64,000 nucleotides of DNA from Candidatus Latescibacterota bacterium (GTDB lineage Bacteria > Latescibacterota > UBA2968). Both the position numbers and the translations under genes were made by a program. The DNA lies in NCBI GenBank assembly GCA_022823725.1, contig JAJEHL010000026.1, forward strand, positions 124,001 to 188,000. The letters are read 5' to 3'. Below the pieces are notes generated by a model. That model made no database searches. It worked only from the letters and a program-made list of their open reading frames with translations, and was not told where the DNA came from. This document shows positions 43,359-50,864 of the stretch, piece after piece; the first letter of the stretch is position 1; each line of letters begins with the position of its first letter.

Positions 43359-44858
43359 ATGAACATCTCCACCACCATCGGCAACATCCTCGAAAGTACA
43401 ACAGACGCCATCGTGCTCAACCTCTTTGAAGGCGTCACAGAACCGGGTGGCGCAACAGGTGCAGCCAATCGCGCACTGGACGGGCTTATTGCCGACCTCA
43501 TCGCGGGCGGCGACTTCAGCGGCAAATGCAACCAAACCGCCGTACTCTATCCCCGTCGGGGTGTAGCCTCATCGCGCCTCATTCTCGTCGGCCTGGGCAA
43601 ACGAGAAGCCTTCACAACCAATCAAGTGCGTCTCGCATCTGCATCTGCGACCAGAGAAGCCATCAAACTCGGCGCAAAAACCCTCGCCTCCATAATCCAC
43701 GGGGGCGGCATAGGCGGTCTCGATGTCTCAGATGCCGCACAAGCCACTGTTGAAGGTGCCATTCTCGGCAATTACAAATTCACCAATTACAAAACAGACA
43801 ATAACGATCCCAAACGTCTCGACGCCTTTACCCTCGTCGAATTTGACACATCCAAACAAACCGAAGTAGAAAAAGGCGCAAATACCGGACAAATCATCGC
43901 CGAAAGCGTGTGTTTTGCCCGCGACCTGAGCAATACCCCCGGCAACGACTTGCCACCGGCAACCCTGGCCGAACGCGCTTCAGAAATGGCCCGTGAAACA
44001 GGGCTTTCCTGTGAAATATTTGACGAACAGCGCATCTCAAATGAAGGCATGGGTGCCCTCAGCGCCGTGGGACAGGGGAGTGCTCGGCCCCCCCGTTTTG
44101 TCATCCTGGAACACGCGGGTGCCGATCCCAATGCCGCGCCCATCATCTTCATTGGCAAAGGCATAACCTTTGACACCGGCGGCATATCCCTCAAAGGTGG
44201 CGACGGCATGTGGAACATGAAATTTGACATGAGTGGCTCCGCAGCCGTCATCGGCGCAATGCGAGCCGTGTCAAAACTCGACCTTCCCCACCGCGTCATT
44301 GGCCTGGTTGCCGCCGCAGAAAACATGCCCGATGGCCGCGCGTATCGGCCCGGCGACATCTTGCATCCCCTCGGCACCAAAACCGTTGAAATTCACAGCA
44401 CAGATGCCGAAGGTCGCCTCGCCCTCATCGACGCCATCGCATACAGCGCGCGCTACACGCCCAAAGCAGCCATTGACCTTGCCACACTAACCGGGGCTTG
44501 CGTCACCGCACTCGGCAACGAAGTTAGTGGCTTGATGGGCAACAATAACGACCTCATCGCTCAGATTCACGAAGCGGGCAATCGCACCGGTGAAATTGCC
44601 TGGCATCTTCCCATTCTCGACAGTCACAGAGACAGCATCAAAAGCAATGTGGCCGACCTCAAAAACTCAGGTGGTCGGCCCGCGGGCGCACTCACCGCCG
44701 CCGCATTCCTCGAAGCCTATGTCCAGAACTTTCCCTGGGCACACCTCGACATCGCCGGCACTGCATCGACAAGTTCCGCCAAACCCGACGCCCCCATCGG
44801 AGCCACAGGCGTTGGCGTGCGCTTATTGATCGATTTCCTGCGCCATCAACCGGTTTAA
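43359..44858 (+). CDS. pepA: Leucyl aminopeptidase (M17 family)
   Basis: 499 residues, normal for PepA. The C-terminal catalytic domain has GKGITFDTGGISLK (about 265-278) with the lysine and aspartate ligands, and NTDAEGRL-type STDAEGRLALIDAI (about 347-360) with the aspartate, glutamate and arginine. These bind two metal ions. The enzyme is a cytoplasmic hexamer that removes N-terminal residues. It lies 13 bases after the MBL-fold gene, probably in one transcript. Confidence 0.96.
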   Translation: MNISTTIGNILESTTDAIVLNLFEGVTEPGGATGAANRALDGLIADLIAGGDFSGKCNQTAVLYPRRGVASSRLILVGLGKREAFTTNQVRLASASATREAIKLGAKTLASIIHGGGIGGLDVSDAAQATVEGAILGNYKFTNYKTDNNDPKRLDAFTLVEFDTSKQTEVEKGANTGQIIAESVCFARDLSNTPGNDLPPATLAERASEMARETGLSCEIFDEQRISNEGMGALSAVGQGSARPPRFVILEHAGADPNAAPIIFIGKGITFDTGGISLKGGDGMWNMKFDMSGSAAVIGAMRAVSKLDLPHRVIGLVAAAENMPDGRAYRPGDILHPLGTKTVEIHSTDAEGRLALIDAIAYSARYTPKAAIDLATLTGACVTALGNEVSGLMGNNNDLIAQIHEAGNRTGEIAWHLPILDSHRDSIKSNVADLKNSGGRPAGALTAAAFLEAYVQNFPWAHLDIAGTASTSSAKPDAPIGATGVGVRLLIDFLRHQPV

Positions 44859-44863
44859 TAAAT

Positions 44864-44887
44864 AAAAAAACCGGGGCTAAACCCCGG
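44864..44887 (-). terminator. Rho-independent terminator for the minus-strand OMP-like gene
   Basis: CCGGGG/CCCCGG around CTAAA; on the minus strand the stem is followed by seven T residues. Confidence 0.8.
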
Positions 44888-44915
44888 CCTGGATATAAAC
44901 TTCTGGTTCGTCCAG

Positions 44916-45485
44916 CTATCTCTCACCCAAAGAGAACATCAGCCCGGCGTGAATGCCAAAATTATTTGTTGACCCGGATGCAAAAGCGCGAAACCAGCGA
45001 CCCTGCACAAATGCGCCTATGCCCTCGGAAACATCAAATCGCATACCACCCGCTACGGCAATCAACGCCTCGGTTGACGTTTCTGTTATAACTTCTTCGG
45101 TCACTGGATCTCTTGACAGGCTTACTATAACTTCTCCGGTCACTGGATCTACACCCACTGGAACAAGCACAGGAAATCCCCGTGCGTGCAACACCCCGCC
45201 AGAAACCCCGAAAAACACCGTGCCGTATTGATCGGACAAAGGAGCTTTGTAAACCAGACTAACACCCGCTGGAATTTCTGAAATACCGCCCTTCCGATAA
45301 AACTCAACAAAAGGTGCCAAATATGTCGGATATAGATCTCCAATGGGAAACTCTATGGACAGGTGCCCGCCCGCCCGCGTGGGATCAAAAAGAGCGCCCC
45401 CGCCTATCTTGACATCCACCTGTGCATCTGCCCGACCAAAAAACGCGATCATGAACAAAAAAAACACCGCAACCATTGACTTCAT
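44916..45485 (-). CDS. Small secreted outer-membrane-like beta protein
   Basis: 189 residues with a clear signal peptide, MKSMVAVFFLFMIAFFGRAD followed by AQ. The rest alternates polar and hydrophobic residues in short glycine-rich strands and ends LMFSLGER, as in small eight-stranded barrels. A duplicated DPVTGEVI/DPVTEEVI motif (about 118-137) looks like a loop duplication. The ATG at 45485 has AGGAGG 5 bases upstream. No specific function is recognised. Confidence 0.72.
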   Translation of the reverse strand: MKSMVAVFFLFMIAFFGRADAQVDVKIGGGALFDPTRAGGHLSIEFPIGDLYPTYLAPFVEFYRKGGISEIPAGVSLVYKAPLSDQYGTVFFGVSGGVLHARGFPVLVPVGVDPVTGEVIVSLSRDPVTEEVITETSTEALIAVAGGMRFDVSEGIGAFVQGRWFRAFASGSTNNFGIHAGLMFSLGER

Positions 45486-45518
45486 ACACACCTCCTGATG
45501 ATAAAATAAGGAACACAC

Positions 45519-46148
45519 ATGCCAACCGACCTCATACTAATCTGCCATGGACAGGCCAGAGAACGCGACGGCGAACACCACTACGGATGGTGGGCCGACA
45601 TGCCCCTCTCGCACCGGGGCAAACAACAAGCCCTGCTCATTGGCGAACGCCTCAAAAACGACTTTGACATTCGCAGCCTCTACACCAGCCCCCAGAAATG
45701 CGCCCGCCAAACAGCCGAATGGATAGGCGATTTGCTACATATCGTGCCCGAAGTAGAAAATGACCTGCGCGAACTCGAAAGCGGCGACCTCGCCACACTC
45801 TCCAGCGAAGAAGTCCAAAAATATTACCCCGGCTTTTTTGGTGGACAATCCCTCGAAGATGCGCGCGTTCCGGGCAGTGAAAGCTATGCCGACCTGCACA
45901 CCCGCGTTGCCAGTACCGTGAGCCAACTCGTCAACGAATCGCCCGACCAACAAATTGCGTGCATCACTCACGTCCGACCTATTGTCGCCTGCTTACAAGC
46001 GATCATGGGATACACGCCCGAAGACGAGTACAAACCCCAATTCTCGTGCCACCCTGCCTCCATTCACCATCTTCAATTGAACCCCGGAGGCGAACCCACC
46101 TTCATGTCACTCAACGATATTGCCCATCTCGCAGACCTTCCCAGATAG
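45519..46148 (+). CDS. Histidine phosphatase superfamily protein with degenerate RHG motif
   Basis: 209 residues. The fold is recognisable from LSHRGKQQALLIGERL (about 30-45), YTSPQKCARQTAEWI (about 55-69) with the conserved arginine, ELESGDL with the acid, and ITHVRPIV with the second histidine. The N-terminal signature should read RHG but is CHG (residues 9-11), replacing the phosphate-binding arginine. It may be a weak or altered phosphatase, or a non-catalytic binder. AAGGAA precedes the ATG. Divergent from the OMP-like gene across 33 bases. Confidence 0.82.
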   Translation: MPTDLILICHGQARERDGEHHYGWWADMPLSHRGKQQALLIGERLKNDFDIRSLYTSPQKCARQTAEWIGDLLHIVPEVENDLRELESGDLATLSSEEVQKYYPGFFGGQSLEDARVPGSESYADLHTRVASTVSQLVNESPDQQIACITHVRPIVACLQAIMGYTPEDEYKPQFSCHPASIHHLQLNPGGEPTFMSLNDIAHLADLPR

Positions 46149-46149
46149 T

Positions 46150-46335
46150 TCACACGTCGTCCGCCAGAGGACCGCGCGTTTCCATAGCCATAGAAATCCG
46201 CTCGCTGCGCGTGCCATCGCCATTGCAGTGGTAGAACCGCAACGTGAGGCTCAAACTGGATGCGACCAACTCGGCATTCATATTGAGCATGCGCCAGTCA
46301 ACGTCACATTCAGTTGTACCCGTCAGAACATCCAT
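46150..46335 (-). CDS. Putative 61-residue protein of unknown function
   Basis: Starts MDVLTGTTECDVDWRMLNMN. An ATG at 46335 has GAGGG 5 bases upstream; an alternative GTG at 46347 would overlap the stop of the upstream keto-acid enzyme gene (GTGA). Codon use resembles other minus-strand genes, and it lies in an otherwise empty 195-base gap between two genes. It has three cysteines and no signal peptide. No homologue is recognised. Confidence 0.5.
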   Translation of the reverse strand: MDVLTGTTECDVDWRMLNMNAELVASSLSLTLRFYHCNGDGTRSERISMAMETRGPLADDV

Positions 46336-46343
46336 CTCATCCC

Positions 46344-47177
46344 TCACCCAGGATACGTAAGCCCCAGCATCTCTCGAGCATCATTTGGCGTGGCAATCTC
46401 ACCCTGAAGTTTCTCCACAATACTCGCCGCGAGATCGACCATCTGCGCATTGCTCTTGAGCAAAACACCTCTCCGAAGATAAATATTATCTTCAAAACCC
46501 ACCCGTATATGCCCTCCCATGAGAAAAGCCATAGTAATCATCGGCAACTGTCCTTTACCCACACCCAGAGCGGACCAGATCACATCGGGCGGCAAAAGAT
46601 TTTTCATAAAAATCAGGTTTTCCGGTGTGGCTTCAATACCCCATCCGGGACCCATACACAACTGAATAAACGGGGGATCTTCGAACAACCCCTCCTCAAT
46701 CATATACCGCGCCTGGCGGATATGACCGGCATCAAAAACCTCGATCTCCGGCTTAACGCGATGCTCGCGCATGCGCTTTGCCGCGGCAACACCCCACTCG
46801 GGCGGATTCATAAACACCCGAGTGCCAAAATTCACCGAACCGATATCCAGAGAACAAATCTCGGGCTTCAGCATAACCGGTTCAAGCCGCTCTTCAATAA
46901 TATTTTCCCCTTTAATATTTCCCCCACTCGTCGTCAAATTAATCGCAATATCGCAGGCTTGCCGAATCCGATCCACCACCTCCTTGAAAAGCTCGATCCG
47001 CGAACACACAATACCCGTCTCGGGATCGCGCACATGGATATGCGTAATTGCCGCACCCGCCTTATGGCATTCAATTGCCGCATCTGCAATCTCCTTTGGC
47101 GTATAAGGCACAGCCGGATTCATATCCTTCGTAGGACCCGATCCCACAACCGCCACTGAAATAATTGTCTTATCCAT
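46344..47177 (-). CDS. Beta-keto acid cleavage enzyme (BKACE, DUF849)
   Basis: 277 residues, the normal family length. [12 protein letters not shown] (about 44-55) contributes two zinc-binding histidines, and [13 protein letters not shown] (about 223-235) the late glutamate ligand. BKACE enzymes, such as Kce of lysine fermentation, condense a beta-keto acid with acetyl-CoA and release acetoacetate plus a new acyl-CoA. The substrate here is unknown. An AGAGGAAA site precedes the ATG. A short repeat-filled gap separates it from the dehydratase gene upstream. Confidence 0.92.
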   Translation of the reverse strand: MDKTIISVAVVGSGPTKDMNPAVPYTPKEIADAAIECHKAGAAITHIHVRDPETGIVCSRIELFKEVVDRIRQACDIAINLTTSGGNIKGENIIEERLEPVMLKPEICSLDIGSVNFGTRVFMNPPEWGVAAAKRMREHRVKPEIEVFDAGHIRQARYMIEEGLFEDPPFIQLCMGPGWGIEATPENLIFMKNLLPPDVIWSALGVGKGQLPMITMAFLMGGHIRVGFEDNIYLRRGVLLKSNAQMVDLAASIVEKLQGEIATPNDAREMLGLTYPG

Positions 47178-47193
47178 TTTTTCCTCTTGTCTT

Positions 47194-47313
47194 TAGGTAA
47201 GACGTAAAGGTAAGACGACCCCACCCTACCCCCTCTGGATCGCGGCTTAAAACATGCCGCGATGACGGCTTTGTTGATAGGTGTTATCACGTCTTTCGTC
47301 TCACGTTTTGTAC
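47194..47313. repeat. Nested palindromic repeat, copy 8, with flanking GTAAGACG/CGTCTCAC half-sites
   Basis: The core at 47232-47271 has arms ATCGCGG/CCGCGAT around CTTAAAACATG. It is flanked on the left by two GTAAGACG units and on the right by CGTCTTTCGTCTCAC, half-sites of the 18292 family. Confidence 0.75.
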
Positions 47314-48515
47314 GGCACCAACCAATCCTCTTCAATCCCCAGATCAAAACCCGGACCACTCGGCGAAAACGCCAGATAGCTATCGCGCGGCACGCGCGCG
47401 CCGGGACCCGCCACTTCTTCAAGCGGCACCCCCGGATCGGAACCGATATAATACTCACACCAGGGCGTATTGGGCATTGCCCAACTCAAATGCTGACCGT
47501 ACGCATCGCGTCCCCCGCCGTGCAGACAAACCTCCAGACCAGCCGCAGCAGCCATATTACAAATCTTGACACACGCAGTCAAACCACCCACCCACTGAAT
47601 ATCGGGCTGGAGAATATCGAGACATCGATTTTCGATCATCAACTGGTAGGGATACGGCGTGTAAAAATGCTCGCCACTGGCAAGGGTCAACCACGGCAGG
47701 CGTTTCTTCAGTTCAATATGCCCGCCCACATCTTCGGGAATCAGGCACTCTTCCATCCAGCGCAAATTATAAGGACGCAACCGATTGGCCAGACGCGTTG
47801 TATATTCCACATCAAAAGCCATATAACAATCGAGCATAAGATCGCACTCATCGCCGATCAACTCGCGGACCTCGGCTATTCGCCTCTCGTTCTCCCCCAA
47901 TCCCCACACCCCATCAACCGGACCGTATTGACAGGGCAATTTAAACGCCCGAAATCCCAACTCTCTGTACCAATCGACATCGTCACCCGTCGCATACACA
48001 AACAAACGGTCGCGCGCCGGACCACCCAGAAGCTCATAAACGGGCTTGCCCTGCAATTTCCCCGCCAGATCCCACAGTGCCAGATCTACGGCACTAATCG
48101 CCAACGAGGCAATCCCCACAGTCCCAAAAGATTTGGACACGCGAAACATCATATCCCACAGCTTTTCAATTGCCAGACAACTCTCGCCCTCTAATATATG
48201 CGCGAAAGCATCTTCCACCACCATCGCAACCGGGCGTCCCGCCGATGTGCCGAGGCCCCATGTCCCATCTTCCGCTGTCACCTTAACCGAGAACCGGGGC
48301 CATTGTCTGGCGCCGTAAAGCTGACGCCGCGCCTTAAACCGCGGGAACTTAGACATTGGATTTGCCACCTCTATCTGCGAGGGCCATGCCTTTCGATACC
48401 CCTTTGTCCTCGGCGCTGCACCTGTTGACGCAGCGAGCGTCGTGCCAGAACCCGTTGAGGTCTGGCTTGCATTTGGCCGCTCAACGCGAACGACTTCGAC
48501 GGATTTGATTTTCAT
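47301..48515 (-). CDS. Enolase-superfamily dehydratase, L-rhamnonate dehydratase-like
   Basis: 404 residues. KFPRFKARRQLYGARQWPRF (about 56-75) is characteristic of the rhamnonate dehydratase branch. Metal ligands are expected in LMLDCYMAFD (about 224-233), WMEECL and LASGEHF (about 276-282); LHGGGRDAYG (about 331-340) carries the catalytic histidine region. The family dehydrates an acid sugar to its 2-keto-3-deoxy form. AAAGGAA precedes the ATG. It lies 48 bases downstream of the PL6 lyase, consistent with one operon for an algal-type polysaccharide. The exact sugar acid is inference. Confidence 0.87.
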   Translation of the reverse strand: MKIKSVEVVRVERPNASQTSTGSGTTLAASTGAAPRTKGYRKAWPSQIEVANPMSKFPRFKARRQLYGARQWPRFSVKVTAEDGTWGLGTSAGRPVAMVVEDAFAHILEGESCLAIEKLWDMMFRVSKSFGTVGIASLAISAVDLALWDLAGKLQGKPVYELLGGPARDRLFVYATGDDVDWYRELGFRAFKLPCQYGPVDGVWGLGENERRIAEVRELIGDECDLMLDCYMAFDVEYTTRLANRLRPYNLRWMEECLIPEDVGGHIELKKRLPWLTLASGEHFYTPYPYQLMIENRCLDILQPDIQWVGGLTACVKICNMAAAAGLEVCLHGGGRDAYGQHLSWAMPNTPWCEYYIGSDPGVPLEEVAGPGARVPRDSYLAFSPSGPGFDLGIEEDWLVPYKT

Positions 48516-48563
48516 GTGATTTCCTTTTCTGGTATTAGAAATAGCCTCAGACGATTAACACCC

Positions 48564-49877
48564 CTACCACCCTGGCCCCACATCTGCCGCAGTCAAAGGA
48601 CCGCCATCCTCCATCCCCGTCGGGAACTCAACGCAACCAATCGTCTTCCGCTCGCCTCGTGAATGCCCCAGAGCATCTGTCGCAATCTCTGGATAATCCC
48701 CCTCCGCATTGCCAATCAAACCACTGGACTCTGCTGGCGCAACAACCCCATTCGGCAGATAATCCACATCGACCCGCCCAGTTTTTATCCCATCGCGAGC
48801 GGGCATACCCAAATCCCCATCCGTCACATTCCCCTCCCACCTCCAATTCACCGGCTCATCGTCCTGCACCAGCCGCACAGTCCTATCGGATCTCACAAAA
48901 GCATTATTCGCAATCACGCAATCCTTAGGCGCTGTACCATTGGGATACCTGCTGTGATTTAGACCCACATCCATCGCCGGACTACACCCCACAAACGTAT
49001 TAAACGCAATCAGCGCGCGCGCCACCCGCACATAGAGCTTATCCGTTGTCCCATCCATCATACCCACCCCAAACGCATTGAGCGAGTGGAACAAATTATT
49101 CACCACAACCTGATCCGTCCCCTGCAAACGCACACCGCCAGCCCGGCGTTCGCCCTCGCCAAAAAAGAAATTCTCAGACACCACATTGCCATCCCCATGC
49201 CGAAGCACCAGCGCCCCCCGGCAATCGCGAAACGTATTCCTGCGAAGCGTATTGCCATTGGACTTCACAGAAATAATCTCCGCCTCTCCACTACAACGCT
49301 CAAAAAGATTGTACTCAATCACCGTCTCACAATCGCCCGACTCTGGATCGTACGGATTCCCCTCTGTAATCAGTTGAAGTGTCTCGTACCCATTGCTCCC
49401 CTTGCCATCCGGAACATCGACAAAATAATTGTGGTGAACATGGTGTCTCTCGCCCTGATTCCGAACATAAATCTGCATCAACTGGCAGCCGCGCATCTCC
49501 TCGAGATTATTCGTCTTATTCTCAAACCGGCAGCGATCAATCTCAACCTCCCGGCTCTCTGCCCTCACCCGTATCCACTTGCCAGCCTGCACATCCGTCA
49601 TCACACAACGGCTTATGCGACAACCCCGCCCCCGAATCTCCATACTCCCTTTCTCCACAAAGTGCAGCCCCACAAAACTGATATAGTCACCCACCACCAA
49701 CAACGGCACCTTTATAACCGCCCGCCCCATATTCTCCGCCCGAATAACAATCGGCTGATCTGCGGTCCCCCTCGCCTCCAGCTTACACCTCTCGCCATCA
49801 TACATGCCATCGGCCAGCGCAACAACATCACCCGGCTGCGCCTCAGCCACCCGCGCTTCTATTTCAGATAGAGTCAT
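48564..49877 (-). CDS. PL6-family polysaccharide lyase (alginate lyase/chondroitinase B-like)
   Basis: 437 residues of right-handed beta helix. It opens MTLSEIEARVAEAQPGDVVA, as mature PL6 enzymes do, but without a signal peptide. The active-site run is IISVKSNGN (about 199-207) with the catalytic lysine and RGALVLRHGDGN (about 217-228) with the catalytic arginine; the glutamates in GYETLQL and GEAEI fit the calcium site. PL6 enzymes cleave alginate or dermatan/chondroitin by beta-elimination. It begins one base after the stop of the secreted esterase gene, so the pair is translationally coupled. Confidence 0.88.
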   Translation of the reverse strand: MTLSEIEARVAEAQPGDVVALADGMYDGERCKLEARGTADQPIVIRAENMGRAVIKVPLLVVGDYISFVGLHFVEKGSMEIRGRGCRISRCVMTDVQAGKWIRVRAESREVEIDRCRFENKTNNLEEMRGCQLMQIYVRNQGERHHVHHNYFVDVPDGKGSNGYETLQLITEGNPYDPESGDCETVIEYNLFERCSGEAEIISVKSNGNTLRRNTFRDCRGALVLRHGDGNVVSENFFFGEGERRAGGVRLQGTDQVVVNNLFHSLNAFGVGMMDGTTDKLYVRVARALIAFNTFVGCSPAMDVGLNHSRYPNGTAPKDCVIANNAFVRSDRTVRLVQDDEPVNWRWEGNVTDGDLGMPARDGIKTGRVDVDYLPNGVVAPAESSGLIGNAEGDYPEIATDALGHSRGERKTIGCVEFPTGMEDGGPLTAADVGPGW

Positions 49878-49878
49878 C

Positions 49879-50841
49879 TTATTTCGCCTTTAACACGCGA
49901 TTAAAAAAAGCTTCACGGGCAGGCTCGGTAAACGCGATATTGCGCTGAAAAGCACCGTGCCCACTCTCATCGCCCAGAAGAATATAACTGACATTTTTGG
50001 CACCGGCTTCTCGCAGCGCTTTGACCAACTTATCCGAATGATAGACGCCAACCGTGCGATCAGATATTGCATGCACGAGCAAAATAGGCGGTGCATCAGC
50101 CGAGGCATAAGTCACAGGAGAAGTTTTGGCGCGAACCTCTTCGGATTCCAGTCTAAGCTCATTTTTGCGAGGCGGGCGTGCTGCTTGCGCATTGCTGCGA
50201 TTGCGTTGGCGGTCACTCATAACAGACAGAAAGTCAGTAGGCGTGGCACTCGCGACAACAGCCTGAACCATACTGGAATACTCCTGATAGGGGCCATCGC
50301 CCTCAAGACCGGCTGAAGGCGGACACACACCCAGCATAACAGCCAGATGCGCCCCAGCGGAATTTCCACTCGCGCCAATCCGTTCCGGATCAATATTGTA
50401 CTCCTCGGCATGGGCACGCAACCAGCGCACGGCATTCTTCACATCCTCAACACACGCGGTAATAGGCGCTTCATCGAGCATCCGATAGTTCACCGTGACA
50501 CAAACATAGCCCTTATCTGCATAACTGATAGTAGGACGAAGAAAACCTCCCCGGCGTTTATCCCCACCTCTCCATCCACCCCCATGAATAAAAACAAGGG
50601 CTGGACGGGGCGTCTCGCCGCGCTCTGTGGGCATCGCGAGATCGAGTTTCCAGGCCTCGTTGCCCTCGCGATACGCAATATCGGGAATAAAAGTCACACC
50701 TTCGGGTAATTGTTGCATAATTTGCTCCACGGTAACTGTGCGTTGCTGACGTCGGTTTTGTTGTTGTGGTTGTTGTGGTTGCTGAGCACCAACAGATTGA
50801 AACAGCAAAACAACGAACAGAAAACTGATAAATTTGGACAT
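49879..50841 (-). CDS. Secreted alpha/beta hydrolase (esterase/lipase, BD-FAE-like)
   Basis: 320 residues with a signal peptide (MSKFISFLFVVLLFQSVGAQ) followed by a Gln/Pro-rich linker (about 21-35). FIHGGGWRGG (about 84-93) forms the oxyanion hole, GNSAGAH (about 158-164) holds the nucleophile serine, AISDRTVG the aspartate and ESGHGAF the histidine. It resembles carbohydrate esterases and feruloyl-type hydrolases. AGGAGG precedes the ATG. With the lyase coupled behind it, it may de-acylate the polymer before cleavage. Confidence 0.9.
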   Translation of the reverse strand: MSKFISFLFVVLLFQSVGAQQPQQPQQQNRRQQRTVTVEQIMQQLPEGVTFIPDIAYREGNEAWKLDLAMPTERGETPRPALVFIHGGGWRGGDKRRGGFLRPTISYADKGYVCVTVNYRMLDEAPITACVEDVKNAVRWLRAHAEEYNIDPERIGASGNSAGAHLAVMLGVCPPSAGLEGDGPYQEYSSMVQAVVASATPTDFLSVMSDRQRNRSNAQAARPPRKNELRLESEEVRAKTSPVTYASADAPPILLVHAISDRTVGVYHSDKLVKALREAGAKNVSYILLGDESGHGAFQRNIAFTEPAREAFFNRVLKAK

Positions 50842-50864
50842 AGAAACCTCCTAAAAAATAATTT

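Noticed and set aside
46347-46347. GTG at 46347 as the only start of the 61-residue gene
   Set aside because: It would overlap the upstream stop (GTGA), which is possible, but ATG at 46335 has a better-placed GAGGG.
4099-47313. Repeated palindromes as a CRISPR array
   Set aside because: Copies are far apart, differ in length and are not separated by uniform spacers; no cas gene is present.
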